Shown here: one piece after another, positions 23,829-34,209 of the stretch
How the letters are laid out: every line of letters begins with the position of its first letter
Position numbering within the stretch: position 1 is the stretch's first letter
Position numbers and translations under genes: made by a program
Notes under the pieces: generated by a model
The model's input: only the letters and a program-made list of their open reading frames with translations
Database searches by the model: none
What the model was told of the DNA's origin: nothing
DNA from: JBMOUD01 sp049319665
GTDB lineage: Bacteria > Pseudomonadota > Gammaproteobacteria > Enterobacterales > Enterobacteriaceae
Assembly: GCF_049319665.1 (NCBI RefSeq)
Contig: NZ_JBMOUD010000009.1
Location: 152,662-216,661 of the forward strand
Direction of reading: 5' to 3'
DNA: 64,000 bases

Positions 23829-26191
23829 CAGGAATGTACCTCCTGCAGCAGCTTCATAATCTCGGCGCTGACCGCGTCCAGATCGGCATCAATCTCTTCT
23901 AGCTGGCGTGGTGGCTGATAGACGTAGAAATGGCGGTTAAACGGAATCTCGTAACCGACAATCCCCACTTCATTATCTTTAGCATCGCGTTTATCGGCAT
24001 TAATCCAGGCATCGGCAACGTGCGGCAGCACTTCGGCTTTAACGTATTTCTCGATCAAATCACTGGTGGCAATGGCCGGATTTAACGGCACGTTCTCGTT
24101 ATCACGCAGATCGCCATCCTGCTCGAACTCCACCACTTTGCCTTTGTATTCAAACGCACCATACAGCGGTTGCGCGGCTTCTTTCAGCACCTTCTTCACT
24201 ACCGGTTCAGCGGCAGGTTTTTTAGTGGTGATGGCGTCGATAAACTGTTTGTTCTCTTTGGTATCCAGCTTCACACTTGCGGTTTTAATCGCGCCTTTCA
24301 GGGTCAGCTGGAACTCATTAAAATCGTTGCTCGCCCGCTCTTTGCCACCTGCTTTCGCCCCCAGCGCCTGCTGGATTTGCTGCGCTTTATCCATCAAGGC
24401 TCGTTGGGCCAGCCACAATTTGCTGTCCAGCAGGTCTTTAATCTGCTTCTCTTTTAGCTCGGCAAATTCCGCTTTAATAATGGCGCGTGCCTCCACTTCA
24501 ATACCTGCAAAGTCACCGTAGTTATCATCTTGCCACTGTACGGAGAACTCTTCATACAGGCGTTCCATCGGCATGCTAAGCGGTTTGGTTGCAAAGCGCA
24601 GAGTGGCAATGGCTTCATCAGTTACCTGTGCCGACAAACGCAGCGGACGTTCGATGGTCAGGCGGCGATAGCCGAAATCGGTGCTGTTGAAGATTTTGCT
24701 GGCAAAGGTTTTCGGCGCTTCGGTTTTAGCGGTAGCAGACTGGCGGCCACGGTTAGATTTTTGCTCCGGTGCTTTCTCAAGACCTAACTCTTCAAGAGAA
24801 GTCGCCTCCACCACTTCAAAGTCACCAAAGGTCTGGGTGATAAGCTTAATGTCGTCTTCGCCCATCAGATTGCGCTTGGAGCCTAAAGACTTACGCATCT
24901 TGCCGCACAGGTTGGTGCCGTCAATGAGCTGGACTTTTCCCTTACGCTCGGCTGCTTTCTTATTCGACAGAATCCACACGTAGGTCGCGATGCCGGTGTT
25001 GTAGAACATATCTGTTGGCAGCGCGACGATGCCTTCCAGCAAATCAGCTTCCAGAATATAACGGCGGATCTCACTCTCACCACTTCCTGCCCCGCCGGTA
25101 AACAGCGGTGAACCGTTAAGGATAATGCCGATACGCCCGCCGTTGTTCACCGAGCCATCGACGTTGCCGCTATCGCGCATTTTGCTGATCAGATGCATCA
25201 GGAACAGCAGCGAGCCGTCAGACACACGCGGCAAGCCGGGGCCAAAGCGCCCGTTAAAGCCCTTCTGCTGGTGCTCGTCGTTAATCTCGCCTTCAATCTT
25301 TTTCCAGTCCACGCCAAACGGTGGGTTAGACAGCATGTAGTCGAACTGGTCCTGCGGCAGCTGATCGTTGGAAAGCGTATTGCCAAGTTTAATGCGGCTA
25401 ACATCCTGGCCTTTGATCAGCATATCGGCTTTACAGATGGCGTAAGATTCCGGGTTCAGTTCCTGGCCAAAGGCACGCATCACCGCGTTCGGGTTCAGCT
25501 CGTACACGTATTCCATACCGGAAGAGAGGAAGCCGCCCGTACCGGCAGTTGGGTCATAAATGGTGCGGATGATGCCGTCTTTAGATAGCGCCGCATCATC
25601 TTCCATAAACACCAGCGAGGTGGTTAAGCGCACGATATCGCGTGGAGTAAAGTGCTCCCCGGCAGTCTCGTTTGAACTCTCCGCAAAACGACGGATCAGC
25701 TCTTCAAATACCAAGCCCATATCATGGTTAGAAATGGCTTTCGGGCTGAGGTCGGTGGTGGCGAATTTCTTAACGATTTTAAACAGCAGGTTGGCGTCTT
25801 CCAGCAGGCCAACAAACTCGCTGAATTTAAAATGCTCAAAGATTTCACGCGCATCCTTTGAGAAACACTGAACGTAGTTCTCCAGGTTTTCTTTGATGTC
25901 GTTCTGCCCCATCTTGCCGAGATCCATCGGCGAGGTATTGAAGAACGACAGTCCTTTGGTGGCACGTAAGAGAAACTTTTCTCGCCCTTCTTCCGGCAAC
26001 GGGCTGGCCTTCAGCTTTTCCGCTTCCGCCACCACAGCTTCTTTGGTGGGGGCTAACACGCATTCAAGACGGCGTAACAGCGTAAAAGGCAGGATCACGC
26101 GCCCATACTGGGACTGTTTAAAGTCACCACGAAGCAAATCAGCTACCGACCAGATAAAGGCAGCCGTTTGAGAGAAGTTAGTGTTAGACAT
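23828..26191 (-). CDS. hsdM: Type I restriction-modification methyltransferase subunit M
   Basis: HsdM is the N6-adenine methyltransferase of the complex. The 787-residue protein has an N-terminal helical HsdM_N domain (FIWSVADLLRGDFKQSQYG). The SAM motif IYDPTAGTGGFL lies near 212-223 and the catalytic motif SNPPFG near 287. A long C-terminal part beyond the usual 500-550 residues includes an NRGRQSATAKTEAPK linker and a helical region. This longer form is common in the branch with HsdR near 1080 residues. It is the first gene of the leftward operon and is divergent from zorA. Confidence 0.95.
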   Translation of the reverse strand: MSNTNFSQTAAFIWSVADLLRGDFKQSQYGRVILPFTLLRRLECVLAPTKEAVVAEAEKLKASPLPEEGREKFLLRATKGLSFFNTSPMDLGKMGQNDIKENLENYVQCFSKDAREIFEHFKFSEFVGLLEDANLLFKIVKKFATTDLSPKAISNHDMGLVFEELIRRFAESSNETAGEHFTPRDIVRLTTSLVFMEDDAALSKDGIIRTIYDPTAGTGGFLSSGMEYVYELNPNAVMRAFGQELNPESYAICKADMLIKGQDVSRIKLGNTLSNDQLPQDQFDYMLSNPPFGVDWKKIEGEINDEHQQKGFNGRFGPGLPRVSDGSLLFLMHLISKMRDSGNVDGSVNNGGRIGIILNGSPLFTGGAGSGESEIRRYILEADLLEGIVALPTDMFYNTGIATYVWILSNKKAAERKGKVQLIDGTNLCGKMRKSLGSKRNLMGEDDIKLITQTFGDFEVVEATSLEELGLEKAPEQKSNRGRQSATAKTEAPKTFASKIFNSTDFGYRRLTIERPLRLSAQVTDEAIATLRFATKPLSMPMERLYEEFSVQWQDDNYGDFAGIEVEARAIIKAEFAELKEKQIKDLLDSKLWLAQRALMDKAQQIQQALGAKAGGKERASNDFNEFQLTLKGAIKTASVKLDTKENKQFIDAITTKKPAAEPVVKKVLKEAAQPLYGAFEYKGKVVEFEQDGDLRDNENVPLNPAIATSDLIEKYVKAEVLPHVADAWINADKRDAKDNEVGIVGYEIPFNRHFYVYQPPRQLEEIDADLDAVSAEIMKLLQEVHS

Positions 26192-26560
26192 AATGTTTCC
26201 GCGAAAGCTTTAATAAATGATCCGTCGTGTGCGATCGACAACCTTATCGATACGGCAAACGCCAGATAGAATAATGAGATGAACAAAATCATACAGCGCA
26301 CGTGCATGAGTACAAGCACCAAATGCCTTAGGTTAATGACTAACAAAATGTCATTAACATCGAGAATGCTAATGCGTTATATCGAACTAATATTCTTAGA
26401 TAATACCAAAAAAACCGCAACCGAATGATTTTTATAACTTAAATTTATAAGATAAATCCAGCCATATCGCTAATGCTGAAGGATAGATAAGTTCTATGAA
26501 ATCAATTAGAGTAATCTCATAAAAAATATTCTCCTCTTTTTGTTACTTATGGTGTGAAAA
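26192..26560. other. Divergent promoter region between hsdM and zorA
   Basis: These 369 bases should hold the back-to-back promoters of the restriction and Zorya operons. The part next to zorA is AT-rich. No repeats or RNA genes seen. Confidence 0.5.
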
Positions 26561-28597
26561 ATGGACGTTTTTCTGGCCCCCGGCGTGCTGGTGCGTAATG
26601 GCATTTTATATATTGCTTCAATATTGAAAAACGATGCAGCTCCCGGCTATGTGACTATCTTATTAGTCGTCGCACTTTGTATTACCGTTGTACGCTGGCG
26701 AAAACTGGTTAAACGCCGCATTACTGCGCTTGGCAGCATCCATTCTATTATTGCCAAAACTCCGGAAGATGAATTTAGCCCACATGTTACCAACGTCGAT
26801 GCCAGCATCGCTGCTTTAAACATGACCGAAGAACAGCAAAATGTAGCCGAGGCATGGAAGGAATATCGGGAAACCCATATTATCGACGATCGGGACGATA
26901 AATTTGTCGTTCGCAATGCTGTTCGCCCTAGTCAGTTTTTTAATTTAGATGATTTGCATTTCACGCAGGGCTTCTGGCGCATTGTTCCGGGATTATTTGT
27001 GACTGTTGGTCTGTCTCTGACCTTCCTTGGCTTGATTTCTGCGCTTAACTCGATGAGTACCTCACTGGACGATGGTGGCAGCGCAGCATTAGAAGGTTTG
27101 CTTACCATCGCTTCAGCGAAGTTCATCATGTCGCTGACTGGCCTATGCTGCTCAATAGTTTTTACCATAGGGTTGCGTAGTGGCACATCACAGCTGGAAA
27201 AAGCAGTTCATAGTCTCAATAGTTTGATTGAAAAACGCCTGACATTTATCAGTCTGGAAGATTTATCCATTAGCCAGCTAAAAGCGACGATTGAAAGCCG
27301 TGAACATTTCCGCAAGTTAGGCCTTGAGATGGTGGCAGAAATTGGTCGTCCACTTCGCGAAGATCTGCCAAAAGCAATAGCTGAATCCATCAGTTCCGCC
27401 ATTACCCCTGTCATCGAACAAGTCAGCCGCTTAGGTAATGATGGTGTCGGTGAAATGGTTCAAAGCCTCTCCTCACGTTTTTCTGATGATGTTGGCCGAG
27501 CCTTGACGCAAGCCAGTGAACGTATTTCTCTGGCTGGCGATCAAATCAAATTGCTCGCGGAAAGAATGGATCAAAGCTCAGGAAAAATGGGCAACGAAAT
27601 GGAAAGCGCGATTGGTCGCTTAGGCCAGGCGGTTGAAATCTTGCGGGAAGGCATGTCACAAACAGCGGAAACGGCAACGTCTGCATTCAATCAAGGTGCC
27701 GAAAATCTGCTGGCGACCATGAACTCAACACTACAAGGTATTAAAGACAATACGGGTGATGGCGCAAGAGCAATGGGCGAAGCAGCTGCAGATATGAAAG
27801 CCGCCGCCCTTGGGATCCGTACCGAACTAGAAGCCGCAGCAAAACAGGGTTCAGAAGCCGCACAAGCTCGTATGTCAGAATCAGCCTCACAAGCGAGCGA
27901 TGCCATAGGCCACGCTGCGACACACATACTGAGCGCATTTGGTAATACTGCCGGAGAAATCACCAAAGCGACAGAAACGATGACACAGAAAGCGAGCAGC
28001 CAACTTCTTTCTCCTCTTTCCACTATTGCGGAAAAACTGGAAGGCGTCACGGGCATGCTTGAAGAAACAAGTACCGCTTTACGTCGTGCATCAGATGGCA
28101 TTAAAGAGGGAGCCATTGCCTCTGAAAATGCATCAGGTAGCTTCCGCTCGTCGGCTCAATCGCTTACCGATGCAGCAGACCCGATCCGCGCGATGATGGA
28201 ACGTATTGAAATCAGCACACGTCAACTGCGTGAGAGCAGTGAAAATAGTCTTTCCGCTATTGCCAACGCAGCGAAAACGAATGCTGAGCAATCCGCGATG
28301 ACACTATCGGCGGCACAAGAGACATTGGGTGGACAGCAGCGTGCGGTTGAATCCACGCTGACGAACCTTCAGTCTCTGATTACTGCATTACGTGGCCAAG
28401 GCGAACGACTGGATGGTATTGATGAGAAGCTGGGCAAGGCGTTCGACGCTTATCAGGAACAAGTTGCCACATCTGTAGAAACGCTATTCGACCACGTGAA
28501 AACCATGCAGTCCGCATTGATGCCAGCACTAGATACAATGCAAAGTATTGTCGACCAGGCTGAAAACTTTGCGCCCAAACAGGGACGCATGTCATGA
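26561..28597 (+). CDS. zorA: Zorya anti-phage system ZorA (MotA/ExbB-like motor with long tail)
   Basis: ZorA forms the proton-driven pentameric motor ring in the inner membrane, with a long intracellular tail. The 678-residue chain has one early membrane helix (about 29-47) and a MotA/TolQ/ExbB-type pair at about 137-161 (VPGLFVTVGLSLTFLG) and 186-206 (KFIMSLTGLCCSIVF). More than 400 residues of Ala/Ser/Glu-rich helix follow, predicted as coiled coil, for example MKAAALGIRTELEAAAKQG. Order and coupling with zorB, zorC and zorD make this a type I Zorya. The length is close to known type I ZorA. Confidence 0.95.
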   Translation: MDVFLAPGVLVRNGILYIASILKNDAAPGYVTILLVVALCITVVRWRKLVKRRITALGSIHSIIAKTPEDEFSPHVTNVDASIAALNMTEEQQNVAEAWKEYRETHIIDDRDDKFVVRNAVRPSQFFNLDDLHFTQGFWRIVPGLFVTVGLSLTFLGLISALNSMSTSLDDGGSAALEGLLTIASAKFIMSLTGLCCSIVFTIGLRSGTSQLEKAVHSLNSLIEKRLTFISLEDLSISQLKATIESREHFRKLGLEMVAEIGRPLREDLPKAIAESISSAITPVIEQVSRLGNDGVGEMVQSLSSRFSDDVGRALTQASERISLAGDQIKLLAERMDQSSGKMGNEMESAIGRLGQAVEILREGMSQTAETATSAFNQGAENLLATMNSTLQGIKDNTGDGARAMGEAAADMKAAALGIRTELEAAAKQGSEAAQARMSESASQASDAIGHAATHILSAFGNTAGEITKATETMTQKASSQLLSPLSTIAEKLEGVTGMLEETSTALRRASDGIKEGAIASENASGSFRSSAQSLTDAADPIRAMMERIEISTRQLRESSENSLSAIANAAKTNAEQSAMTLSAAQETLGGQQRAVESTLTNLQSLITALRGQGERLDGIDEKLGKAFDAYQEQVATSVETLFDHVKTMQSALMPALDTMQSIVDQAENFAPKQGRMS

Positions 28598-29457
28598 GAG
28601 GGAGCGCCAATCGTAAGCGTTCAAATGAAGAGGAAGAAGAATCCGTATTTGTTTCAATGACAGACATGACGGTGAGTTTCCTGTTTATTGTTATGGTGCT
28701 GCTCGCATTCTTTGCCAGCAGGTATAACGATAAAAATACGGTTCCCCGTGACGAATATGAGCAAGCGGTTCAGTCGCGCGATAAAACTATTGAAGATCTC
28801 CGTTCTGAAATAGCAATGTTGAAGCAAGTCGATCCTTTAGAACAGTATATGTCTCGCGCAGCAACGGCTCGCCTTAACCTGCTTTATCAGCTACGCGATA
28901 ATCTCAAACAGTCTTTTCCATTGTTGCCAGTTGATGTTATTCCAGAGGAAGGAACTCTGCGCTTCCAGGGCGAAGGACTATTTATCAGCAATAGTTTTGC
29001 ATTAAGCGATGATAAACGAAAGATTGTCGAAGCGCTGGCAAAAACTCTCGACTCACTCCTGCCCTGCTATACCTTTAGCCAGAATGGAGGTTGGAACAAA
29101 AGCTGTAATCCGTCATTCGCCATCATTGAGGCAGTCCAGATTGAAGGACATACTGACTCGAAAGGTGATGAGGTTTATAACCTGAATCTTTCGACTAACC
29201 GTGCAATAACGACTTTTACCAGCATGCTTTCGGCTGCACCGGATTTGGTCGCACATTTCAATATGCGGCATCAGCCGGTTCTTTCGGTTGCTGGCTACGG
29301 AAAAATGCGCCCTGTTCGTCCTAATGATACACAACAAAATATGGCAATGAATCGCCGCATCGATCTCCGAATTATTATGCATACACCGGCTAATGCTGCA
29401 GAAATTGAAGACATTCGCCAGCGTCTGATTGAACCTTTGAAGAAGAGTACGCCATGA
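28594..29457 (+). CDS. zorB: Zorya ZorB (MotB-like stator with OmpA peptidoglycan-binding domain)
   Basis: The 287-residue protein has a short acidic N-terminus and one membrane helix with the ion-conducting Asp24 (SMTDMTVSFLFIVMVLL). A short coiled coil (YEQAVQSRDKTIEDLRSEI) precedes a periplasmic OmpA/MotB domain with IEGHTDSKGDEVYNLNLS (near 184) and NRRIDLRII. Two ZorB helices are expected inside the ZorA ring, anchored to the cell wall. ATGA overlaps on both sides (zorA stop, zorC start) show coupled translation. Confidence 0.95.
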   Translation: MRGSANRKRSNEEEEESVFVSMTDMTVSFLFIVMVLLAFFASRYNDKNTVPRDEYEQAVQSRDKTIEDLRSEIAMLKQVDPLEQYMSRAATARLNLLYQLRDNLKQSFPLLPVDVIPEEGTLRFQGEGLFISNSFALSDDKRKIVEALAKTLDSLLPCYTFSQNGGWNKSCNPSFAIIEAVQIEGHTDSKGDEVYNLNLSTNRAITTFTSMLSAAPDLVAHFNMRHQPVLSVAGYGKMRPVRPNDTQQNMAMNRRIDLRIIMHTPANAAEIEDIRQRLIEPLKKSTP

Positions 29458-30782
29458 AATTGAGCGATATTTTTCTCAAGCCAGTCGCACTTCTCAAGCC
29501 AGCAATAGCGGAATCAAAAGGTTTATCGTTCAAGATTAAGGCCATTCATGAGCGTTGGCCTGACGTAGTCAGAGAAATTGCCGAACGCGATCGTGAAAAG
29601 GTTTTACGCAAACTGCTCGGATATGTAGAGCGCTGGCAGTGGGATGAGGTAAAAATGTCATTCATCTGCTCCGGCGCGCCGATTGTTTTTGATAAAGAAT
29701 TCAGAACTCAGGGCGCTTTTGCCGTGCTGCAAGAGTTTTATCTACGGGAAACCATTGTTACTGATTCATCTCCCTTTATTTCCGCAATGATTTCGGCATA
29801 TATCCGCAGCTACGAGCCCGGTTCAGCGCACACAAATAAAATTAAAAACTGTCTTGATATCGCCAGCGAGCATATGAGCGATAAATGGAAAGAGGTTATC
29901 GATCAATTGCCTGAATTCTTTGACGCTAATCAGGCGCATCAGGCGTTGGCCGAAAAAATGGTGCTGATGGACTCACCGTGGAAAGAGCTCAAGCAGTTTG
30001 GCATCACACGCCCGCACGAGCCGGGTTTAATGTCGCATGCTCATCTGGCGTATATCGCATTGCTGGCGCCTGAATTACATGAAAAAGCAGCTATTGAGAA
30101 GCTATTTGCCTGGTTGAAACCCGATGGCAAAAGTAACGCGTTAATGGATGGAGCTTCTGAGGCTATCAATGTATTGTTATCGCATTGGCTGTATAAGCAA
30201 CCCGGCGAAGAACTCTCACGTTTTCTGACTGAAACATTGGTAGCTTTTTACGAAGACCCGCGCCTGAGTCGCGGTGGCGTGTGGGGTAGCGTGGATGAAC
30301 AATGCCGTAACCTCATCATCAATTGGCTGACGCGTGAGAACATTCTGTTCTTCCTGGATGTGGTCTCAAAAGTGGAAGACAGCCATATGTGGGAACCACG
30401 GCGTAAATTTTGGTTAGGACTTTATAACCAAGGAAAAATCACTGCAGCGTGGGTGGCGTTTAGCCCAATAGCCTCCCAAAAAGCAAAAGAAATAAAAAGT
30501 TCTATGAGGGACTCTTCAACGCTGAACTTCGGAATTCAAACTGCTCCTGGCCATCGTGATAAAACCTCATTGCTTATTTTACAAATTGGTAAATGCATAG
30601 TCATTGAAGGTTCACACAATTATAAAGTTCATATTTTCAGAAGTGATAATAAACACAGCCCAAAACTATACCAATTAGCATACAACTGCGAACAAATCCG
30701 TATGCTGCCGAACCCTGTTGCTATTCCACATTTAAGCAGTTGGCAGGATAAAGTGCGTGAACAAATTGAGTATCTGTCATGA
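29454..30782 (+). CDS. zorC: Zorya ZorC (EH-signature DNA-binding component)
   Basis: The 442-residue, mostly helical protein matches ZorC of type I Zorya in position and in its EH_signature-type region, with SHAHLAYIALLA and, later, MWEPRRKFWLGLYNQGKI. In the known system ZorC is a soluble DNA-binding partner that recruits ZorD once phage infection is sensed. There are no membrane segments. The first bases overlap zorB and the last overlap zorD (ATGA each). The family call depends mainly on context plus these motifs. Confidence 0.92.
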   Translation: MKLSDIFLKPVALLKPAIAESKGLSFKIKAIHERWPDVVREIAERDREKVLRKLLGYVERWQWDEVKMSFICSGAPIVFDKEFRTQGAFAVLQEFYLRETIVTDSSPFISAMISAYIRSYEPGSAHTNKIKNCLDIASEHMSDKWKEVIDQLPEFFDANQAHQALAEKMVLMDSPWKELKQFGITRPHEPGLMSHAHLAYIALLAPELHEKAAIEKLFAWLKPDGKSNALMDGASEAINVLLSHWLYKQPGEELSRFLTETLVAFYEDPRLSRGGVWGSVDEQCRNLIINWLTRENILFFLDVVSKVEDSHMWEPRRKFWLGLYNQGKITAAWVAFSPIASQKAKEIKSSMRDSSTLNFGIQTAPGHRDKTSLLILQIGKCIVIEGSHNYKVHIFRSDNKHSPKLYQLAYNCEQIRMLPNPVAIPHLSSWQDKVREQIEYLS

Positions 30783-33700
30783 CATTTAACTTCAATCATA
30801 ATGCAGAAATGATCACTCTGAATATCGCTGAAGAAAAACAGAGTTTAATCAATCGTCTGTTTAGGCGGCAGCAACCCGTAACATTATCAGGCCTCACGCA
30901 TAGCGATCGTGCCTTAGCTTTCGCTATAGCCGATCTGAAAGCCTTGGCGGAAGAATTTGAAGAAAATTTGCATATAAGTCATGACTCTATACAAATGAGT
31001 CACCGGCTAGCTGGCCTGATTGACTCAGAAACAGCACAGAATCTATGCTTACCTCCTCTTGTCGATCTGACACTAAAAACCGACATTGAAGGTTCATTAG
31101 GTAGCGATAGTTTTCGTTTACAGCATCAATGGCTACGCAACGGTGTTCGCCAAATACCACAACGAACGGGGGCAATTTTAGCCACATCGCAGGGGTTACG
31201 CCGGCTGCCATTGTGGATGATGGAGGCCATTGAAGTCGCAGAAAAATTTACACCGGGCGGCGGCGAAGCATCCGACTGGGAATCACTGGCTCGTTTCAGG
31301 CAGTCTCTCGACCCCGGCATCGAGATGGGCAATGAGATCAATGCCGTTCGGGTATCGATGACCGATTTTATGCAAGGTTTAGAAGTCTGCATTGCCGATC
31401 GTTTCTCTATTTCCACCAGCTCAAATGGCGCTGACGATTTCGAAATAGTCCCATTCTCAGGTAGGAACATAGAAGAACTAGAAAATAACGGAGAAGCAGT
31501 CAGCGAAGCTGCAGGTGAGTTACGCGAACAAACTTTACGTCGTTTCCAGCAGCGTGTCAGAACCCAAGGGGCGCTTTCCGCCTATCGTGTTGGTGAAGGC
31601 AATTATCTGGTTATTGACCGAAGCGCACGTCCAATTCTTGACATCATGGTGCAGAAACAAAAGTCTGTTCCTGAAGAGCGACGCGCTTTTATCGAAAACC
31701 CACGACCAGCAATTACCGATGCTGTTGAAAAATACCTGAGGCAATCAGGTAAGCTGGAAGGGCTCGACGAGGTCAGCGAGGAGGAAGCCATTGAAGCCGC
31801 CTCTGGTCCCGCTTTTATAGAAACCGTTGAATATTCCGAACGCGTTAAAGGTATTTTACATTACCGAAAAGGGGCTGTTTCACCCCCAATGACTGGCGAA
31901 ACGGTCTGGTTACCAGAGGTAATTCCCGACGCCCTGGTTAAAATTATTGATGCGATGGATAGTCACGCACTGGCAAGTGTCTGTGAGCAGATACGTCATG
32001 CCTTAGATACATCGCAACAAGAAGTTGAGGTTGCTTCTTATCCAATTAACGCTACCGAAGACACGTTAGGCGCACTTGAAAAACGACTGGCTGATCTTAA
32101 AGAAATGGAAGCCGCGACAGAAATAACAGAAAAAAAAGACAAGCCTACAGTTGATAACCCACCTGCTGCTACGGTTATCCTGGATACCAAAGATAATTTT
32201 GAAGAAATATCTTGGAGGCCGGATCTTACAGAACGCCCCGTATTTATCGACGAGCAACTGCCTGCAGGCGTTAAAACTGCATTGCGATCTCATCAACTAG
32301 AGAGCTTTAACCTGCAACTTTCTTCGTGGAAGTCAGGAATGCCAGGTATCTTGAACGCAGATGAACAAGGATTAGGTAAAACGCTGCAAACCATTGCATT
32401 TCTTCGCTGGTTAAAAGAGAACAACCGCGTCAATACTGCCAGTAATAAAGAACGCGGACCAATATTAATTGTGGCTCCCACATCCCTGCTGGAAAATTGG
32501 AATGCAGAGGTAGCACAGCATACTGATAGCGAAGGACTCGGCCATTTGCTCCGCCTATATGGTTCATCATTAAGTCAGTATAAAAATTTCGATGCTAAAG
32601 GTGTCGAGACAAAAGATGGTACTCACTTACTGAATTTTCGGCAGCTACATGAAGCGATCGATGAGGGTAAAGGCCATCGCTTCTGGATATTAACAACTTA
32701 CACAACGCTCACCAATTATCAGCATTCCCTTGCAAAAATTCATTTCTCAGCCGTTGTCTTTGATGAAATACAAACAATAAAAAATCCTGATTCGCTTCGT
32801 GCTCGTGCCGCTCGAGCCATCAATGCTGACTATCGAATTGGTCTTACAGGTACACCTATAGAGAATACAACAAGTGACTTATGGGCGATCATGGATCAAC
32901 TGGTTCCCGGATCTCTGGATACGTTACGTAATTTCAATAGCCTGTACAACGAACCTGATGAACAGAATATGCTTCAACTGTACCAGCAGGTCTTTGAACC
33001 TCACAATCAGCTACCGCCCTTAGCATTTCGTCGTTTAAAAGAAGACGTTGCGAAAGAGCTACCCTCTAAAACACGTTTTTTACATCCTCGTTTAATGCCT
33101 GAAGGCCAGGCAATTGCCTACGAAACTGCCCGGCTCAAACTTTCTCAAGGTGGCCCTGGTGCCGCACTGAAAATGCTACAGCATATACGTGGTGTTTCAG
33201 TTCACCCGGCGATGGAGATGAGTGGGAACAGTCAGAGTTTTATCGATGCTTCTGCTCGCCTGAATGCATGCTTCAAAATTCTGCATCGTATTAAAGCAAA
33301 AGGTGAACGTGTCCTGGTTTTCATTGAGCATCGAAAGATGCAATTTCGTTTTATGGAGTTAGCGCGACAAGAATTTGGCCTTGAGATAATTGATCACATT
33401 AATGGCGATACATCTATCCAAAAACGTCAAGCTATTGTACGGCGATTCCAGGGCCATCTTGAACAGGATGGTGGTTTTGACTTATTAGTTCTCGGTCCCA
33501 AAGCGGCAGGAACAGGCCTGACATTAACTGCCGCCACTCACGTTATTCACTTGTCTCGCTGGTGGAATCCGGCTGTTGAAGAGCAATGTAATGATCGTGT
33601 TCACCGCATCGGACAAAAGTATCCCGTTCAAATCCATATTCCTATGGCCATCCATGCAGGTTATCAGGAGCATTCTTTCGACTGTTTGCTTCAAGGACTC

Positions 33701-33907
33701 ATGTCACGAAAGAGAAACTTAGCGCAGGCTGCACTCTGGCCAATGGGTGACAGCGCAGGTGACATATCACAACTGCAAGCGGCCTTGAAAAAGGAACAAA
33801 GTGAAACAAATGGGGATATTCTGGAAATTAGTATTCAAATGATGTTTGAAAGAGATGCTGAAACTGATGGTGCCCAGATGAATGACGGCTCCTATCGGAT
33901 AAGCTAA
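30779..33907 (+). CDS. zorD: Zorya ZorD (SNF2-type helicase/nuclease effector)
   Basis: The 1042-residue protein has an N-terminal regulatory domain of about 480 residues. A complete SNF2 motor follows, with DEQGLGKTLQTIAF (near 527), VVFDEIQTIKNPD (near 660), GLTGTPIENTTSDLW (near 696) and LSRWWNPAVEEQCNDRVHRIGQ split across 920-945. In type I Zorya, ZorD is the autoinhibited DNA-degrading effector. The acidic linker AATEITEKKDKPTVDNPP joins the two parts. It is the last gene of the coupled operon. Confidence 0.95.
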   Translation: MTFNFNHNAEMITLNIAEEKQSLINRLFRRQQPVTLSGLTHSDRALAFAIADLKALAEEFEENLHISHDSIQMSHRLAGLIDSETAQNLCLPPLVDLTLKTDIEGSLGSDSFRLQHQWLRNGVRQIPQRTGAILATSQGLRRLPLWMMEAIEVAEKFTPGGGEASDWESLARFRQSLDPGIEMGNEINAVRVSMTDFMQGLEVCIADRFSISTSSNGADDFEIVPFSGRNIEELENNGEAVSEAAGELREQTLRRFQQRVRTQGALSAYRVGEGNYLVIDRSARPILDIMVQKQKSVPEERRAFIENPRPAITDAVEKYLRQSGKLEGLDEVSEEEAIEAASGPAFIETVEYSERVKGILHYRKGAVSPPMTGETVWLPEVIPDALVKIIDAMDSHALASVCEQIRHALDTSQQEVEVASYPINATEDTLGALEKRLADLKEMEAATEITEKKDKPTVDNPPAATVILDTKDNFEEISWRPDLTERPVFIDEQLPAGVKTALRSHQLESFNLQLSSWKSGMPGILNADEQGLGKTLQTIAFLRWLKENNRVNTASNKERGPILIVAPTSLLENWNAEVAQHTDSEGLGHLLRLYGSSLSQYKNFDAKGVETKDGTHLLNFRQLHEAIDEGKGHRFWILTTYTTLTNYQHSLAKIHFSAVVFDEIQTIKNPDSLRARAARAINADYRIGLTGTPIENTTSDLWAIMDQLVPGSLDTLRNFNSLYNEPDEQNMLQLYQQVFEPHNQLPPLAFRRLKEDVAKELPSKTRFLHPRLMPEGQAIAYETARLKLSQGGPGAALKMLQHIRGVSVHPAMEMSGNSQSFIDASARLNACFKILHRIKAKGERVLVFIEHRKMQFRFMELARQEFGLEIIDHINGDTSIQKRQAIVRRFQGHLEQDGGFDLLVLGPKAAGTGLTLTAATHVIHLSRWWNPAVEEQCNDRVHRIGQKYPVQIHIPMAIHAGYQEHSFDCLLQGLMSRKRNLAQAALWPMGDSAGDISQLQAALKKEQSETNGDILEISIQMMFERDAETDGAQMNDGSYRIS

Positions 33908-34209
33908 TTTCCATAATGTTTTTAAATCATAATAGAAGGTAACAAGGAAGGGTCACTATACCGATACTTAACAAGTAGCACACATATTAAACTTCGCTTA
34001 TTAATTGGGTGGACGTCACTAACTAAAGCAGCGTCATTCTAAGACTAAATCTCTCTATTTTGGATCCCTATATACCTTTAAAGGCTTATATCGGTGATAT
34101 TATTATTTAATATTTCATTGGTTAACCAGATAGATATGCAGTATTGATTATCAACATTTAGCATGGGCGAATAATTAATGACTTATGTCACATCCAGCAG
34201 GAGTAAAAA
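33908..34209. other. Intergenic between zorD and the nucleotidase gene
   Basis: About 300 AT-rich bases with no open frame. The gap means the nucleotidase gene probably has its own promoter rather than being coupled to zorD. Confidence 0.5.

Noticed and set aside
27691..28116. 141-codon antisense frame inside zorA
   Set aside because: Mirror of the Ala/Ser-rich coiled-coil tail of ZorA; no start signals.
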